A stretch of 64,000 nucleotides of DNA from Vespula vulgaris (GCF_905475345.1 NC_066596.1:7063001-7127000), one strand, 5' to 3'; shown: positions 32,674 through 46,167, numbered from the stretch's first letter. Numbers and translations: made by a program. The notes: a model not told the origin generated them from the sequence alone.

Positions 32674-34787
32674 AGCAAACCGAGCTATATATCTTCTGAT
32701 ACGTCAGAACAGACGAATAAAATATATCGACTAAGTAACAAAAAGTAGTTGGGGAGACGACAAGGCCATCGACGAGACTTCCGGCTAAGATTTATTTCTT
32801 TGGGATACATCGTCGGGCGTGTCGCAACTTCATTTACAAGAGTTTCGACCTCGAAGTGGAAAGTGACGAATTTAGTTCGGCCGATCGACGAAAAAGCCGT
32901 TTCACGGTTCAGCACGTCTATCGATCAGATTGAAAAAAAAACCTAACGTTCCGAGTTATGCGACTACCGAGCAAAGATTCGCTCTGAAAACGTCGCAAGT
33001 AAATCGACGTTTCGAATGAATCGATTCGTCGAATCACTCCCGTAATTGTCTATCCCCCGTGAAACGATAAAAATGTTCGAACGATTTTGATAATCGCAAC
33101 GTCATCCTCGATGATTCTTTAGAATATTTTCGTTTATATTTCTCTCGATATTCTTCTCGAGATTATTCGAGAATCGGCTTCGAGCGCTCGAAGGTACAGA
33201 CAATAGTTCGTCGGGTACGGTAAAATCGAAGGAGACCTCGGTAGTACGCGCCGATCCACGATCGTTACGAGTTACGATCCGCAAACTGGTCACGAAGATA
33301 GTCCGTATTTTTGTGGTCTGACTAGGCACGCCCTTATCCCTTCTTCCAAGCCAACCGAACGATTCACTCGTTCGAAAGGAAATATCGGCAGGTAGTAAAT
33401 CCATAACGTCATTCTTTTCGTTTTTATTTTTTTATTTTCTTTTTGTTTTGCTATTTGTTTTCGTCCTCGTCGAATAATAAAATTTCTATCGTATTTTCTC
33501 GTGGAGAAAATAATATGTTCACGACGAAATTTGTTGTACTTTTATCCAGAGGAAATATTTTCTCTCTTTTTTTTTCTTTTTTGTTTTGCAAGATCTTTCG
33601 CTTCTGATCTCTCTCTCTCTCTCCCCTCCCACTCCCCAGTTGTTAGAGAAAACCGACTCCAGAAACTTTATCGACCAGGTATGCTGTTCCTTCCCGAGTA
33701 CCCGATCCTGTCTGACTTATGCATTGACTGGATCGCCAGTTGTAAAGCCGCATAAGGATATCTACGAGCATCCAAGGTCTCGGGTGAACGAACGAGGAGA
33801 ATTGCAATGTACTTCGTCTCCTCTCAGAGTTCTTGTAGGCTCCTTCTCGACCTATCAGCTTCTTCTCTCTTCGTTCGTTTTCAGGAATCCCGATAGCCGC
33901 ATTTACGAGAGAACGTACTTACCGATGGAATTACAGGAGGAAAATATAGGGCAGTCGCCACGAGGAAATACGAGGCGTGATTAATCGACAATTTTCATAT
34001 ATCGTCCCACGGTATTAATTTTACAAATGATATTATTTGCCCGCAATTACGAGTAACGTTAACTCAACGAATATTTTCATAATTAAATAGTTTTATATAA
34101 TATCGATCAGAAGATACATCGAGTAATTGGACAAATATTCTCCCGTTAATATTATTTAATCGATATTCGAGTACATACGTATATGTACGAATTATGATCC
34201 CGATAAATATCATTTTGGTCGGAGCATACTCCCTTCAAATTTACATCGTTCTCAAGTAATCTTAATTTTACTGTCATGCGGCACCGATGTGTCATTAATT
34301 TAATACTTACCTTGATGTTGCAGTTGATTAATGTAAAAAATAAAAAAGGAGTCAGGTTTAAAGAACATTGTAACGTTGCTCGAATATAAGTATCTTAAGA
34401 AATTGAAAGTGAGTCGAAATACCGGTTCTTCGGTAACTTAATCGTCGATTAATCGAATCGTTCAGCGATACGATGTACCGACCACTAGATTGATCTTGGC
34501 GATCGCTCAAGATCACGGTCCGACGATCTTTTTTCTCGATTATTCTTCCTCTAAAGTCAGAAATTTATTTTTATTCGGTTCTACGTACGAACTGAACGAA
34601 GGATAATCGTCGAAAGAGACGAGGAAGTAAAAAGATGAAACAGCGATCGTGCGTATCCCTGTTTAGAAAACTATTCGCACACAACGGTGTACCACTTGGT
34701 ACCAGAAAGGAATGCGCCATGTGCGTAGGGACGCTTCTCGTAGGTACCGGACGAGTCTACTTTTTTCATTGGCCCTCGCTGAACCCC
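32674..34787. other. Intergenic
   Basis: No supported gene; several chance frames of 60-130 codons without protein-like features. Confidence 0.5.
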
Positions 34788-34795
34788 TATAAGTA
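34788..34795 (+). promoter_or_regulatory. TATA-like box
   Basis: TATAAGTA, 95 bases upstream of the ATG at 34883. Confidence 0.55.
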
Positions 34796-34882
34796 CGAGA
34801 GGGCTTCAGCGTTCTCGCACAGAAATACAGAAGAATCATCGAACGCGCTCCTACGGGCTCATCCTCTTCAAAATCTGCCAAC

Positions 34883-35672
34883 ATGTTCAAACACGTGAGT
34901 AGGAATCGATCGATTTTACATAATTTATTGACTGACATGTCGTTTATTGCAAATGTATTTTAATGAAATTCCAAATTGTTCAAGCGTTATTCCTGCTTAC
35001 ATCGGAAAAATATTGATGCGAAATTGAAATGTTCGCAGTTAGTTCTGATCGCGCTAATTGGCTTGGCCTGGTCCGCCCCAGCACCTGCACCCAAACCAGC
35101 ACCAGCACCGAAACCTCTCTCGGTGATATCAGACATCAAAACACCAGCATCCACCGCTAAATTGACACCTCTTGTCGCACCGATCGCTACGCCTCTAATT
35201 TCATCGATTTCTCGCGTAGCTCTCCTACCCCAAGTACGTACCCAATTAATTTCCTCTTTGAAATTGTAATCTTATCGTTTCTATTTCCTAGAAATTTCCT
35301 ATATATATTTACTCTACCAAAGACTTTCATCGATTTCTCGAATCACGTATTAAATAATTAATCCGATGAATGTATACGGTCTATCCAATAACATCGAATA
35401 ATTAATAATCTGCTACTTTTACGTAATAACAAAATGTCAGAATTGTATACTCATTAACTACAGAATGTATTAGTAAACAATCTGTCGTCGAAACGAATCG
35501 TTTAGTTAAATTAATTGAATATATTGTCTTTGTTGAAATAACAACGAATCTTGCTTCTTTGCAGTTGACACCGTACGCCTACGCTTATCCGGCAGCACTT
35601 GCCCCTGTGGAAATAGCCGCAGCACCTTCCACTTACTCTATCGAACAGCACGGATATCACATTACCTACTGA
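34883..35672 (+). CDS. Small Pro/Ala/Lys cuticle-type protein
   Basis: Three exons: 34883-34894 (MFKH, donor GTGAGT), 35039-35233 (donor GTACGT) and 35565-35672, all phase 0, 104 residues. Signal peptide MFKHLVLIALIGLAWS, mature start APAPAPKPAPAPKPLSVI. The middle is Thr/Pro/Ser-rich (TPASTAKLTPLVAPIATP). The third exon supplies LTPYAYAYPAALAPVEIAA and the terminus STYSIEQHGYHITY; without it the second exon would read into the intron and stop. Like the 22.2 kb gene it has a second intron. It is the rightmost member of the cluster, and its Lys-Pro start sets it apart. Confidence 0.85.
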
Positions 35673-38019
35673 TTCTTTCATCGCCACCTTGAGTATTGAC
35701 CTAAGTTTAGCATGAACACTACAGAGAACTACCTTACCTTTCACTGATAATCGTCATGTATCGCGTATTGATAAAGTCATTCGCGCAGAACAAATATTAG
35801 CAAAAAAACACAAAAAAATTAAATTGTGACATTTTTTATTTGACATTATTTAATAGCCATTATTATCCGATTGAAATTCCTTTGATAACTCCTCGCTACG
35901 ATCTTCGTCGTCCTTACAGTAGAAATATCCTTCATTGTCATATATATATATATTCTTCTCCCTTTTTTAAACTTGGAAATGTCAAACGCGGTGTAATGTT
36001 CCTATGAATAATTCACAGGAAAAATAAAGAAAAGGCATTAAACTGAGAATAAGGATGACGAGTCCATTTGACGAGAGAAGAGACTAACTAGAGTCGATAA
36101 AATATATCTCTAGAAAAAGTCTCGTCCTTGTTCCCCATTTTATACATGAAAGCATAAATAGGAGTTTGAATCACAAAAGCCGATGATAACCGTGTCGCTG
36201 ATCACAGGATGCGATGAAAAGGAAAGTGAAAATATCGGAAACTTTCTCGAGAACATCGAAACTCTTAACACGTTCGTCGACGTCATTGCACCTTGAACGG
36301 ACTCGTCGTTACATAACACTTAACATAAACGCCAACTAACAATGTTTTCGGCAGAAATTGTCCGTCGATCATAACTCTCATAAATAAAAATCGTAAAAAA
36401 ATTAGAAAATAAAAGGTAAGAAAAAAAAAAGGAATTTATTAGTATTATTTTTTTTTCTTTTTCCTTATTACTTAAGTTCTACTAACACGAACAAACACCT
36501 TCGTCGCTTGTTGGAAATAGGTCAAGACGATCTTACCTTCATTTTCTTTTAGATGGTAGAGACGTATGTATACGTCATACAAAAATTCTCAGAGATAGTT
36601 ACAACACGCGTCGAGCTAAAACACACGACGGAAAATCCCTGTTGTGCAAGAAAGAACGACCGGGTGCATCGAACTAAATCGACCGGCCAACCGATAACAA
36701 AACCGGCTCCGCGATCTTTTTTTCTTATTTCTTTCGAGAAATAAACGAACGACCGAAATCTAATTTTTTTTTTTAACAAGTCTTACGTGAAATAACGCGG
36801 ATTTATTTTTTACTTATCAAACGACAAAAGACAAACGTTTATAGATCGTTCATAATGCCAAATATGCATAATGTATTCGTAAAAGCGATCTCTATTCGAA
36901 GATTATTATTACACTCTTTAGCTTTGAAACATCTTCGAGAATACTTTCTCCCGGAACCTGAAACAAACACAAACCGTAGGAACTGCGGTTCGCAGTTTAT
37001 TTCGTCAACTTGTTATTATACGTGAAAAATGTTTAAACATTTTTCGACTTTGAAAAAAAAAGAAAAATTTATTTCGATACTTTTTACCTTTTCTTAGAAA
37101 TCATTTGAAATTAGCAAGACGACTATCTACCGTCAGATCGAATTTCAGGCAGGATGATGTCAAGGTTGACGAAGAGGATCGCCGAAAAGAAAGCGTACGC
37201 CGTTCGTCTGTAACACCTATGGATTGTTTCTCTTTCTAGGTAGTAGATACGCACGTGTATAATGTTTCCTTCGAATACGATGAGGAGACCTGAACTGCAC
37301 GGATATACACCGAGGAACTTAATGATCTCCCGGTTCCGCTCTTCTACCTGCGATCAAAAATAAAACGTGCAAACGAAACGAACGATACGAAATTTCACTA
37401 GTCTCCTATTCACAGGCCTTTGAATCTTTGAAATCGATCTCGTGCGAAATGAGATTTTATTGAATTGTTAATCGTGAATCTTTAGAACTTGCGAAATTAT
37501 CTTATAATCATATCATTTCTATTTATTTGGTTATTTGGAGTTTATTCTAAATACCGGCCATCTAATTATTATATCTGCTAATACTTTGATTAAAATATTG
37601 ACAATTCTTGTATCGATCGGTATATACTGATCACTAATATTACATACTCCTTATAAATTTATTTAAAACACCAATTAAAAAATTTTCTTAAATATGGATC
37701 CAATAAATAGCCTAATCATATAATATTATCATAAACTTTGAATTTAAATTTTAAATCATTACGAATAATCACGATCTTTAAAGTCAGCTTCATAATAAAT
37801 ATTTCATAATTATTAAGCATACAATGTAACCGTGTAAAAACTCTTTTGATAAATAAATTTTTCGGTAGATCAGAAGGGGTTGCATACGCGGCGATTAATT
37901 CCAATTTGAAACGAATCCTAAAGACGGATGTCCGTTTAAAGAATGAGTCACGCAGATTTACCCCACCATAGCGTTCCAATCGCGTAGCTGCCTCAGCATC
38001 CCCGAAAGAGGTACGAAAG
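35673..38019. other. Intergenic
   Basis: No supported gene; (AT)n near 35940. AT-rich. Confidence 0.5.
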
Positions 38020-38161
38020 TATATAAGATTCGAGCCGTCTCGGTAAAAGCACAGACCAGTGTTGTACACGGAGAAAGTGTTCGTAGTGAACAGACATCGT
38101 AAGACGTTCACAAGGTGTCTCAGAAATTCCGTATCATCCTCTGCGTATTCATTAACGACAG
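38020..38161 (+). promoter_or_regulatory. TATA promoter and untranslated first exon of the protease homologue
   Basis: TATATAAG at 38020-38027, a probable start near 38050-38058, and a GC-richer leader ending ACGACAG at 38161 with donor GTATAT at 38162. The first coding exon begins after TTTTTTAG at 39737, giving an intron of about 1.58 kb. No ATG-led frame of note occurs in the leader. Confidence 0.6.
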
Positions 38162-39737
38162 GTATATAATATAAATTCCAATATAATCAAACTTTTTTAT
38201 CATTAAGAATATTACAGTTTTATCGATTTAATTATACGTGAGAATTCAAAATTATAAATTTATTATCTCATATAAAACAATTCGAACGAATGATACAATT
38301 TTGTATATCTGTAAATTAATATTGATTTAATTTAGGGTTCGATAATAGAGAGATATCGATGTATGATTGTTTGACGATAAAAAAAAAGCAAGAGAAAAAG
38401 AAAGAAAGAAAAAAGATATAAAGAATCACCTATGCGTCGGGGTTCAATGATTCCTTAACTTTCTCCTTCTCACTGTATGTCACGTGTAAGAGTTATCGAT
38501 GTTGTCTGAGAAAATAGCCATTGTGTGTTAACGATCAACGTTTAACACAACGATTTCTTTCCATGACCTATATATATGTACGTATATATACACTTATATA
38601 CCCTCAACTATTTTTACGTTTCTCGTCTCTCAACTTTTTTATTTTATCACTAGCTATATTTCGATAAATAAAACAATCAAGAACGTTTAATCCCGTTATT
38701 ACGTAAGAACTTTCTCCAGTCGAAATAACGTCTTAAAGAATAGATGAAACATTTTTTTCATGGTGTATTCTGTATAAAAAGTTTATATATATAGACACAT
38801 ACACACACATATACATGATATTATAGCTCTGCAACCGGTTAAACGACTTTCTCTCAACTTCCTCTTACTTTCGTTGACCCTATCGGTTACAGGATCGCAT
38901 CATCGTTCGTTTCTAAACCGATCTGTTTTTCGAAATCCGATTGATTCTTAATAGATGAGTAGATAGTTAGATCTACGTTAATTACTCGTTGTAATAAATC
39001 AAAGGTTAAGGATTTTGTTAATGTCAGAAAATAAATAGAACTCTCTCGCGTTACTCGAGATAAATTAAGAAAGAAGCAAGAAACGAAGAATATTCGGTAC
39101 TCTTTAAACGCAATGCGTATTCATTTTCAATCCGACGTCTCATTTTCTTTCTATCTACAAGTGCATCTTTCTCGTGTCAGTACGTTCACCGGGTAATAAA
39201 AACGGATCGGAGAAAGGTAAGATGCACTTTCACAAGACTTGTTTGAATTAAAACGAAGAAACGACGTAGTAGACGATCGCTCGTCGGTAAAACCCACATC
39301 GTTAGTAGGCGTCTACGAATTTGGTAATCTTAACCATATAAATATTATGTAAATCATACGTTTAGCGATTTGAAATTAGCACTTACGTGTTTGAAAAGTT
39401 CATAGGAATGACAAAAGAAAGAAAAAAACTATATCAAAAGTGACGATAAAATTTAGAATAAAAACATCATTAAACAGTGATATGAGTATCAAATTATTAT
39501 TACCTTGAAAATATAATAAAACGATGGCTACTTTATTTTTAAATACGGTCGAACGACTGGATCACGCCTACGCGTGATGAACGTTATGGATCCTCGAGTA
39601 TAAAGAACTTTCTAAACATTTAAATAAATAGATATCCATCGAAAAATGAAAGCTATGTTATATAGCGTATGTAAGAAAATTAGAGGATAGAAATGATCGA
39701 GTGAAAATTAAATTATCTTCCTTTGTTTATTTTTTAG
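38162..39737 (+). other. 5' UTR intron of the protease homologue
   Basis: AT-rich intron between the untranslated exon and the signal-peptide exon. No other feature seen. Confidence 0.45.
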
Positions 39738-39738
39738 A

Positions 39739-42700
39739 ATGAAAACTTGGCCCATTCTGCTGGCGTGTCTAACGACATGCACGCTGGCGACTCAAGTGAC
39801 GTATCAGACGTCATCTTCGTCGCAGAGTTCTAGCAGTACGAACCAACAACAGCAACAATGGTCTTGGCAAGGTCAAGATTTACTTGGTGCTCCTAACACG
39901 CAAGAAGAATCTTATCATCCCGTCTCGTTCACTGCACCCGATGCTCTCAAACAAGAACAATCGCAGCAGCAACAACTGTACAACCCTAACGTTCAATCGC
40001 AATCGAGTGGAGTCGGCGAAGCACTTGATCAACGAACGGTAAAGAAAATATAAGAGTTCAGATATAGTAAATAAAAATATAAATAAATAAATAAAAATGT
40101 ATGATTTGCAGGTGGATTCTGTGATCGATAACATTCTCATCTATAATCGACAGGGACGCAATCTAGAAGGTTACGACGAGCTGTATGCCGATCCAGACGT
40201 GAAAAATGCTCTTCAATTAGGGAACGATACCGTAGCGCGTAGTTACATCAAAGAGAAGCTATGCTCTCTCGGTCTTATGAACGTGAGTTTAATCATTTTA
40301 TTTGATTACTATATAATTACTTGAATGCGTTATCGTAAAACAAGTTTTTTTTGTCGATGTAGTGCGAGAATCTGGAAGGTCGTCGTCCATATTACTCACC
40401 TCATCGTGATATCCACCCTCACGATGTAATCTACGCTCAACCCGTCACGATAAAACCCGTTGGTCATCCGTTACCAGCTGTGCCTGTAAAACGACCGTAT
40501 AGATTTGGAAAACCGGAATCACTATCGCCTGGCTTCGCTCCTGGATCAATTTTGTCGGGGCCACCGCCGTCTTTCATCGGAGCTGGACATGGACCGATCT
40601 ATTCAAGACCTCCATCAAGTTTTCTCGGCTCGCAGGTTGGTCTGAAGAAACCTGGTGGACCGATCTACGCTACGAAACCAATTTATGAGCCTGGCTTGGA
40701 CGCTGAGGTCGATTTCGATGATAAATTCGTGAATAAGAAACAAGTGATCTTACAGCAACCGGGTGGTCCTGTACAACAACACGTACATCATCACTACCAC
40801 CATGGAGATTCGACCGGTAACGTCGGATCCACTCCGATAATCGGACCTGGACCTATTGGCAACAACGGTTTCAACGCTTACGGCTACGGCAATGGTGGTT
40901 CTTACGCTGGCACCATTAACGATTTCGAGGACTATAGAAAGAACTTTAAGATCAAGACATCCAATTCCGGTAACAGTTTGAACGAAGCCGCATCGTCGAA
41001 CAGTTACGCGAACGCTTTCTCAACTTACGAGAAAGTAAAGGGTGATTCCACGGTCGGTGGGTCCAGTTCGGTGCATACAGGAAAACAATATCCTGGATTC
41101 GGTAATAGCAATCCGTACATAGTCAATAATAATTTTGCTTCGAATGGTAACAACTTCGCCGGTGGTCTTGGATCCTTTGAAAATGGTTTCAACAATGGAT
41201 TGTCATCGTCGAATTACGAGGACTGCGTGTGCGTACCTTACGAACAATGTTCGACCATCGACCATGTTGGTCGCAAGGACGATCTTTATTTGGCGATCGA
41301 TCCTCGTAATCTTGACAAAAATATCGAAGCTGAAACCGTTGAAGTTGTTGTCACCGATGGAAATGGTACAATGAGTATCGTAAGAGTCCCGAAAGGAGTC
41401 AACGCAACTGATCATGCTGAGCATCGCAGAGAACAGGATAGCAACGGTCAAACACCGGATTCCGAGGAAAATAACGACTTTGTCGAAAGCGACAAAAGAA
41501 CGAAGAGAGATACCGTCAAGAGGGCTGAACAGAAAGAGGAGAACAAAGCAGAAGCTCAAAGCGTAAGTTTACACAAATGTTTATCGTATTTAAAGACGAG
41601 CTATCTGTTCGTAGCGAGGATCGGTCAAATTCTACACTTTCCCTTTCTCATGCTGTCTATAGCTTTCTTTATCTTTATCGTACACACGTTATAATCACAT
41701 TGAACAGTACGAAGAAAACGAATGCTCGCCTCGAACCGAATGCTCGGAAATTCATTATTATTTCGATATATCGATGATTAACGCTTTAACAGGCTTCCGT
41801 TCTATGGTATTGAGGTGGATTATAAGAGATCCGAGTTTCGAATAATATAAATGTAAAAATCAGTGATAAGATGTCGGTAAGAGAAAGGGAAAGAAACGGA
41901 TCGTAGAGCTGCTAACATTTAGGGCGTCTCTTCTAAAAAAAAAAGCTCGGATCTCTAAGTGACTCTTCGACTCTCTCGTTGCAGAGATTGGTCGTTGGCG
42001 ATCTGGACACCTCGAAACTAAACGTGAAGCCTACTTGGGGCGTTAGTTTCGGTCTGCCTCAAAGCTACGTTAATCCGATAAATCCATTCGATGGATACGG
42101 TGGACAGGGCATAAATCTCGGTTTGGTATCCGTCAATCCTTTGGTGGCCATTCAAGTCACCAAGGATGAGTACGGCGAAAAAGTTGTTAAACCACTGGTG
42201 AATCTCCACGTAACACCAAATCCAGGACTCGTTCATAAATTGGGAAACTTGCTCTCGCATAAGAAAGAAACTTTACTAGGCAATTACGCGCCAGAATATT
42301 ATCCAGCAAGGCCAGTGGTCTACGAAAAACCGATTCATCCCTATCCCTCCAAACCCTATTACCCAACAATCCACGGTGGTCCTTTCTATCACGAAAAACC
42401 CTATCATCAAAATTACCACTCCGGTTATCACCATAATCCTCACTACCAAAATGGTTATACCGATTATTATCGTGGTGACGACGATTACGATTACGAGCCA
42501 GACAGTTTGGAAGATTATAACGATTATTACAGAAACGCTCGTACCAATGCGTCATACTACGACGATACTCAAAGATATCCAATTTCCGCGAAGAATTCAT
42601 CGAACGAGAAGCAAAGCAGAAAGATAGTTTTTCGAGATAGAAAGAAGCGCGACGTGAAAACGATCGTTAAGACGGAGGAGGTAAGAGTTTGAACGTTGAA

Positions 42701-44047
42701 CCATCCTCCGAATCAGATTCACCAAAGTGTTGCAGGGTCATTAGAGAAACAGCACGATTACCGATCGCTGACGAGAACCAAATGACGTGATATCGAGTAA
42801 CGCAAGAATACATCGTCATTATTGTGTCCCTCTATTGTACAAACCATTTAAGTATAAATGCTACATGCACCCAACGATTTTAAAATATCCTTCGAGACAA
42901 AATTACGGACATAATCATAATTATTCATTAAAGGTCAAAAAAATTAATTAATAATATTATCCTCATGTATGTTATTTTTTTCCAATAGAGACAATTTGGT
43001 CGTCCACCAGTTTGCGGTCCACGTCATGTATGCTGCCGAAGTAGCCACATAATTGCTTCGAGACCACGACCTGGTCAATGCGGTACCAGGTACACGAAAG
43101 GCGTTAACGCTAGGATCAAAACGCCAGCTTACGTCGACGGAGATTCTGAATTCGGTGAGTCTTCGGTTTAAAAGTAAGAAAAACATTGTAAACAAAATTA
43201 ATAGAAAGTTCTCATACAACGAAACCGTACATATTTAGGTGAATATCCTTGGCAAGTAGCCATATTGAAAAAGGATCCTGCCGAGAGCGTTTACGTATGC
43301 GGTGGAACTTTGATCTCGCCGCGACACATCATTACTGCTGCACATTGCGTGAAAACTTATGCCGGACGTGACTTGCGAGCTCGATTGGGCGAATGGGACG
43401 TCAATCACGACGTAGAATTTTATCCATATATCGAACGAGATATCGTTAGCGTTTACGTACATCCCGAGTTTTATGCTGGCACTCTCTACAACGACATCGC
43501 CATCCTCAAACTCGACCATCCTGTCGATTTCGATAAAAATCCGCACATCAACCCTGCTTGTCTTCCGAACAAACGCGACGATTTTAACGGAGCAAGGTCT
43601 GTGGAAACGTTCCATAGTAATTTCAATTAACGAGTACAAAAGATAGGAGCAGCGTTTATTTATTTTTTTTTTTCTTATCTCCTCAGATGTTGGACGACTG
43701 GGTGGGGTAAAGACGCTTTCGGGGAATTTGGCAAGTACCAAAATATTTTGAAGGAAGTCGACGTGCCTATAATAAACAATCAAGTCTGTGAAAGTCAAAT
43801 GAGGAGAACGAGACTCGGAGCAAGCTTCAGTCTTCATCCTGGCTTCATCTGTGCCGGAGGCGAGGAAGGCAAAGACGCTTGCAAAGGCGACGGCGGTGGT
43901 CCCATGGTATGCGAACGCCATGGACAATGGCAACTTGCTGGCGTCGTTTCCTGGGGCATTGGATGCGGCCAAGCGGGTGTTCCTGGTGTCTACTCTCGCG
44001 TTTCTTTCTATCTCGATTGGATACGACAAGTGATCGATCAATATTAA
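39739..44047 (+). CDS. scaf: Non-catalytic CLIP-type serine protease homologue, scarface-like
   Basis: Seven coding exons: 39739-40038, 40112-40282, 40363-41562, 41985-42680, 42989-43154, 43239-43596 and 43687-44047, in frame throughout, 1083 residues. Signal peptide MKTWPILLACLTTCTLA, then a Gln/Ser-rich segment, a conserved-looking block (NLEGYDELYADPDVKNALQ), and a long Gly/Pro/His/Asn region. CVCVPYEQC (445-453) and VCGPRHVCC (797-805) look like two halves of a CLIP-like knot. The trypsin-fold domain has His880 (TAAHC) and Asp930 (NDIAIL), but the serine motif reads GDGGGP with Gly1033, so it cannot be a working protease. Such homologues act extracellularly as cofactors or adaptors; Drosophila Scarface works in epithelial morphogenesis and JNK signalling. 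Membership of the dead CLIPA class is clear; the scarface assignment is likely but not proven. Confidence 0.9.
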
Positions 44048-44067
44048 TAACCACTCATTCAATTTAA

Positions 44068-44175
44068 TTATTCTTCTCGAAATAAGTTCTCGCAGTCGAA
44101 TTCGCTATCGGAAAAATATTGTAAAAGTTGCCACGATTTTATTATTTATTTCTATAGACTGATGCGAACGAATTC

Positions 44176-44243
<68 letters not shown>

Positions 44244-44510
44244 GTTAAATTTTATTTAACCTATCGGGTCTATTATTTTTCTTTAAATAACAGTCGAATT
44301 CCCTATCGAGAAAGCAGTATGAAGGTCGTCATAATTATTATTATTTATTTTGATAAACTTACGCAAACAAAATCGTCTTTCTCGACATTAAAATTTATTT
44401 AAGCTATCGGTTTCATTATTTTTCTCGAATAAGTTCTCGCAGTCGAATTCTCTCTATCGAAAAAATATTGTTAAAATTGCTACGATTTTATTTATTTTGA
44501 TACGACAGGT
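44068..44510. repeat. Three-copy tandem repeat with embedded (TC)n
   Basis: Three diverged copies start near 44068, 44271 and 44414. Each carries AGTCGAATTC, CTATCG and a GATTTTATTATTTATTT-like block; copies 1-2 also share an AAATTTATTTAA-CTATCGG end. Copy 1 is lengthened by a pure TC tract at 44177-44239. It starts 20 bp after the protease homologue stop, so it lies in its 3' UTR or just beyond. Confidence 0.75.
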
Positions 44511-45300
44511 ACAAATATTGATGATAACATTCCTCGTTACGTTAGTCACAAAACAATGTTATATTTAGGAAATAATTTATTGTACATACTTCGCAGGAAA
44601 TAACTCGGGCTTATATTTAGATATGTTTATTTAATGACTTCGTTCGATTCATGCTATTATCGTGTGACATCGAATATTTGATAAAAAATGTGATTCGGAC
44701 TTAGGCGAGTTCGGATCGAGAAGTAATGCATTTTCTTTGCAATCTATTTATATTTCTATCAATAAATAATCATCTTATAATATATATATGTGTGTGTATG
44801 TATATGTATCACACAAACGAACCAATGAAAAAAACTATAATAATTGAAGAAAAGCATTTTTAACGAGTTTATATTCATTCATTATTCGATATATTTATAT
44901 ATACGACTACCCGCCATTTGTCAGATATTCCGGCAAAAAGTGAGTTTTGTTGACAAAGATTTATTATGTCTTGTGCGATACCTTTCCAAATATCTACTAA
45001 GATCTTTCGTAAATAATCGATATAAGCGTCGCTCACTGGTGACGCGACTGTTCAGAAGTTTTGTTGTCATCCGAATACGGGTGACGCAGCAGTCAAAGTG
45101 ATAACAGGAAAGCAAGATAGACAAAGAGTTATTTGAGCAGCTGTATAATATATTTATAGATTGCGCCGTTAGATGGCGTTACATTTGTCAGTAGTATTAA
45201 CAGCTACTTTATCTACTCTAGATAACCTTATTAATACCTCTCGTAACTTTCTTCGTGTCAGGAATTTAGGTTATGTGTAATCTATGTAATATTAAGAATT
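44511..45300. other. Intergenic
   Basis: AT-rich spacer before mRpS34; nothing supported. Confidence 0.5.
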
Positions 45301-45448
45301 GTAATATTTGTTAATTATTAATGAAAAAGAAGAAATCAATTTAAAAAGGTAAGGCAGAATATTTGATTAATTTTAGTAGCTATTGCTCATATTAATACTT
45401 ATTACAGTAAACGTTTTGTTATATCAAAGTAAGGCACTTGCAAAAAGA

Positions 45449-46120
45449 ATGCCTATAAAATATATCGGTCGCACAACAGACTTTAAAGGAAAGACGTTAT
45501 GGGAAATCTTAGGAAATTTAAAAAATTTTGGTGTGGGAAGAATGATAATACGCAATAAATTTCAGAGATATCCTGAACCTTGTTATATGAGGATATTAAA
45601 AATTGCTACCTTACCTGCACCCGCGACGGAAAAACCGAATGTACGTTACAAGGCTATTCATTATATCTGTTTGTACAAATCAATGTATATATTGTAATGT
45701 ATTAACTTTATTGTACAGAAAGAACGTAAGATTGTAGCTCTTATTCAAAATACCTTCCGTGGAATAACATGTGAACCAGAGCAAATAGATGGATCAACTT
45801 ATAAAGCAGATTTTATTTTGATCCCTAAGGATGAGGAGGATAAATATACGCGTTACAATAAATCATTAGTCATGAAAGTAGTACCAAGAACAATGGATTA
45901 TCCGCCGCTTCTTAAAGAATTAATAATACGACAAAGAAAAGCGGCAGGAATACTCGACAAAGAAGAACCAAAGATGGAAATTATCTATCAAATGTCCGGT
46001 GTTAAACGGTATAGATTAGCAGAAGAAGGAGAAACGCCAACTGTAAACTTTGCAATAAGTCTTGGAACACCTGATAGTCCTAGTCTTTATGCAAACATCA
46101 AAAAAGAATCATCGACATAG
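45449..46120 (+). CDS. mRpS34: Mitochondrial small ribosomal subunit protein mS34
   Basis: Coding exons 45449-45640 and 45719-46120, phase 0, 197 residues. An untranslated first exon probably ends at 45348 (donor GTAAGG), with acceptor at 45407. The start MPIKYIGRTTDFKGKTLWEI and the block NFGVGRMIIRNKFQRYPEP match the animal mS34 family, as does the C-terminal part ending in ..LYANIKKESST. The protein is a mitochondria-specific component of the 28S subunit, in the head/body rRNA scaffold. The frame is open before the ATG (ALAKR) but has no other suitable Met downstream of the acceptor. AATAAA at 46168-46173. The gene is tail-to-tail with IQCK, about 100 bp between stops. Confidence 0.93.
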
Positions 46121-46167
46121 AGATTTATTACAGAAGGTACTTTCTATTCTAAAACAGATTTAGATTT

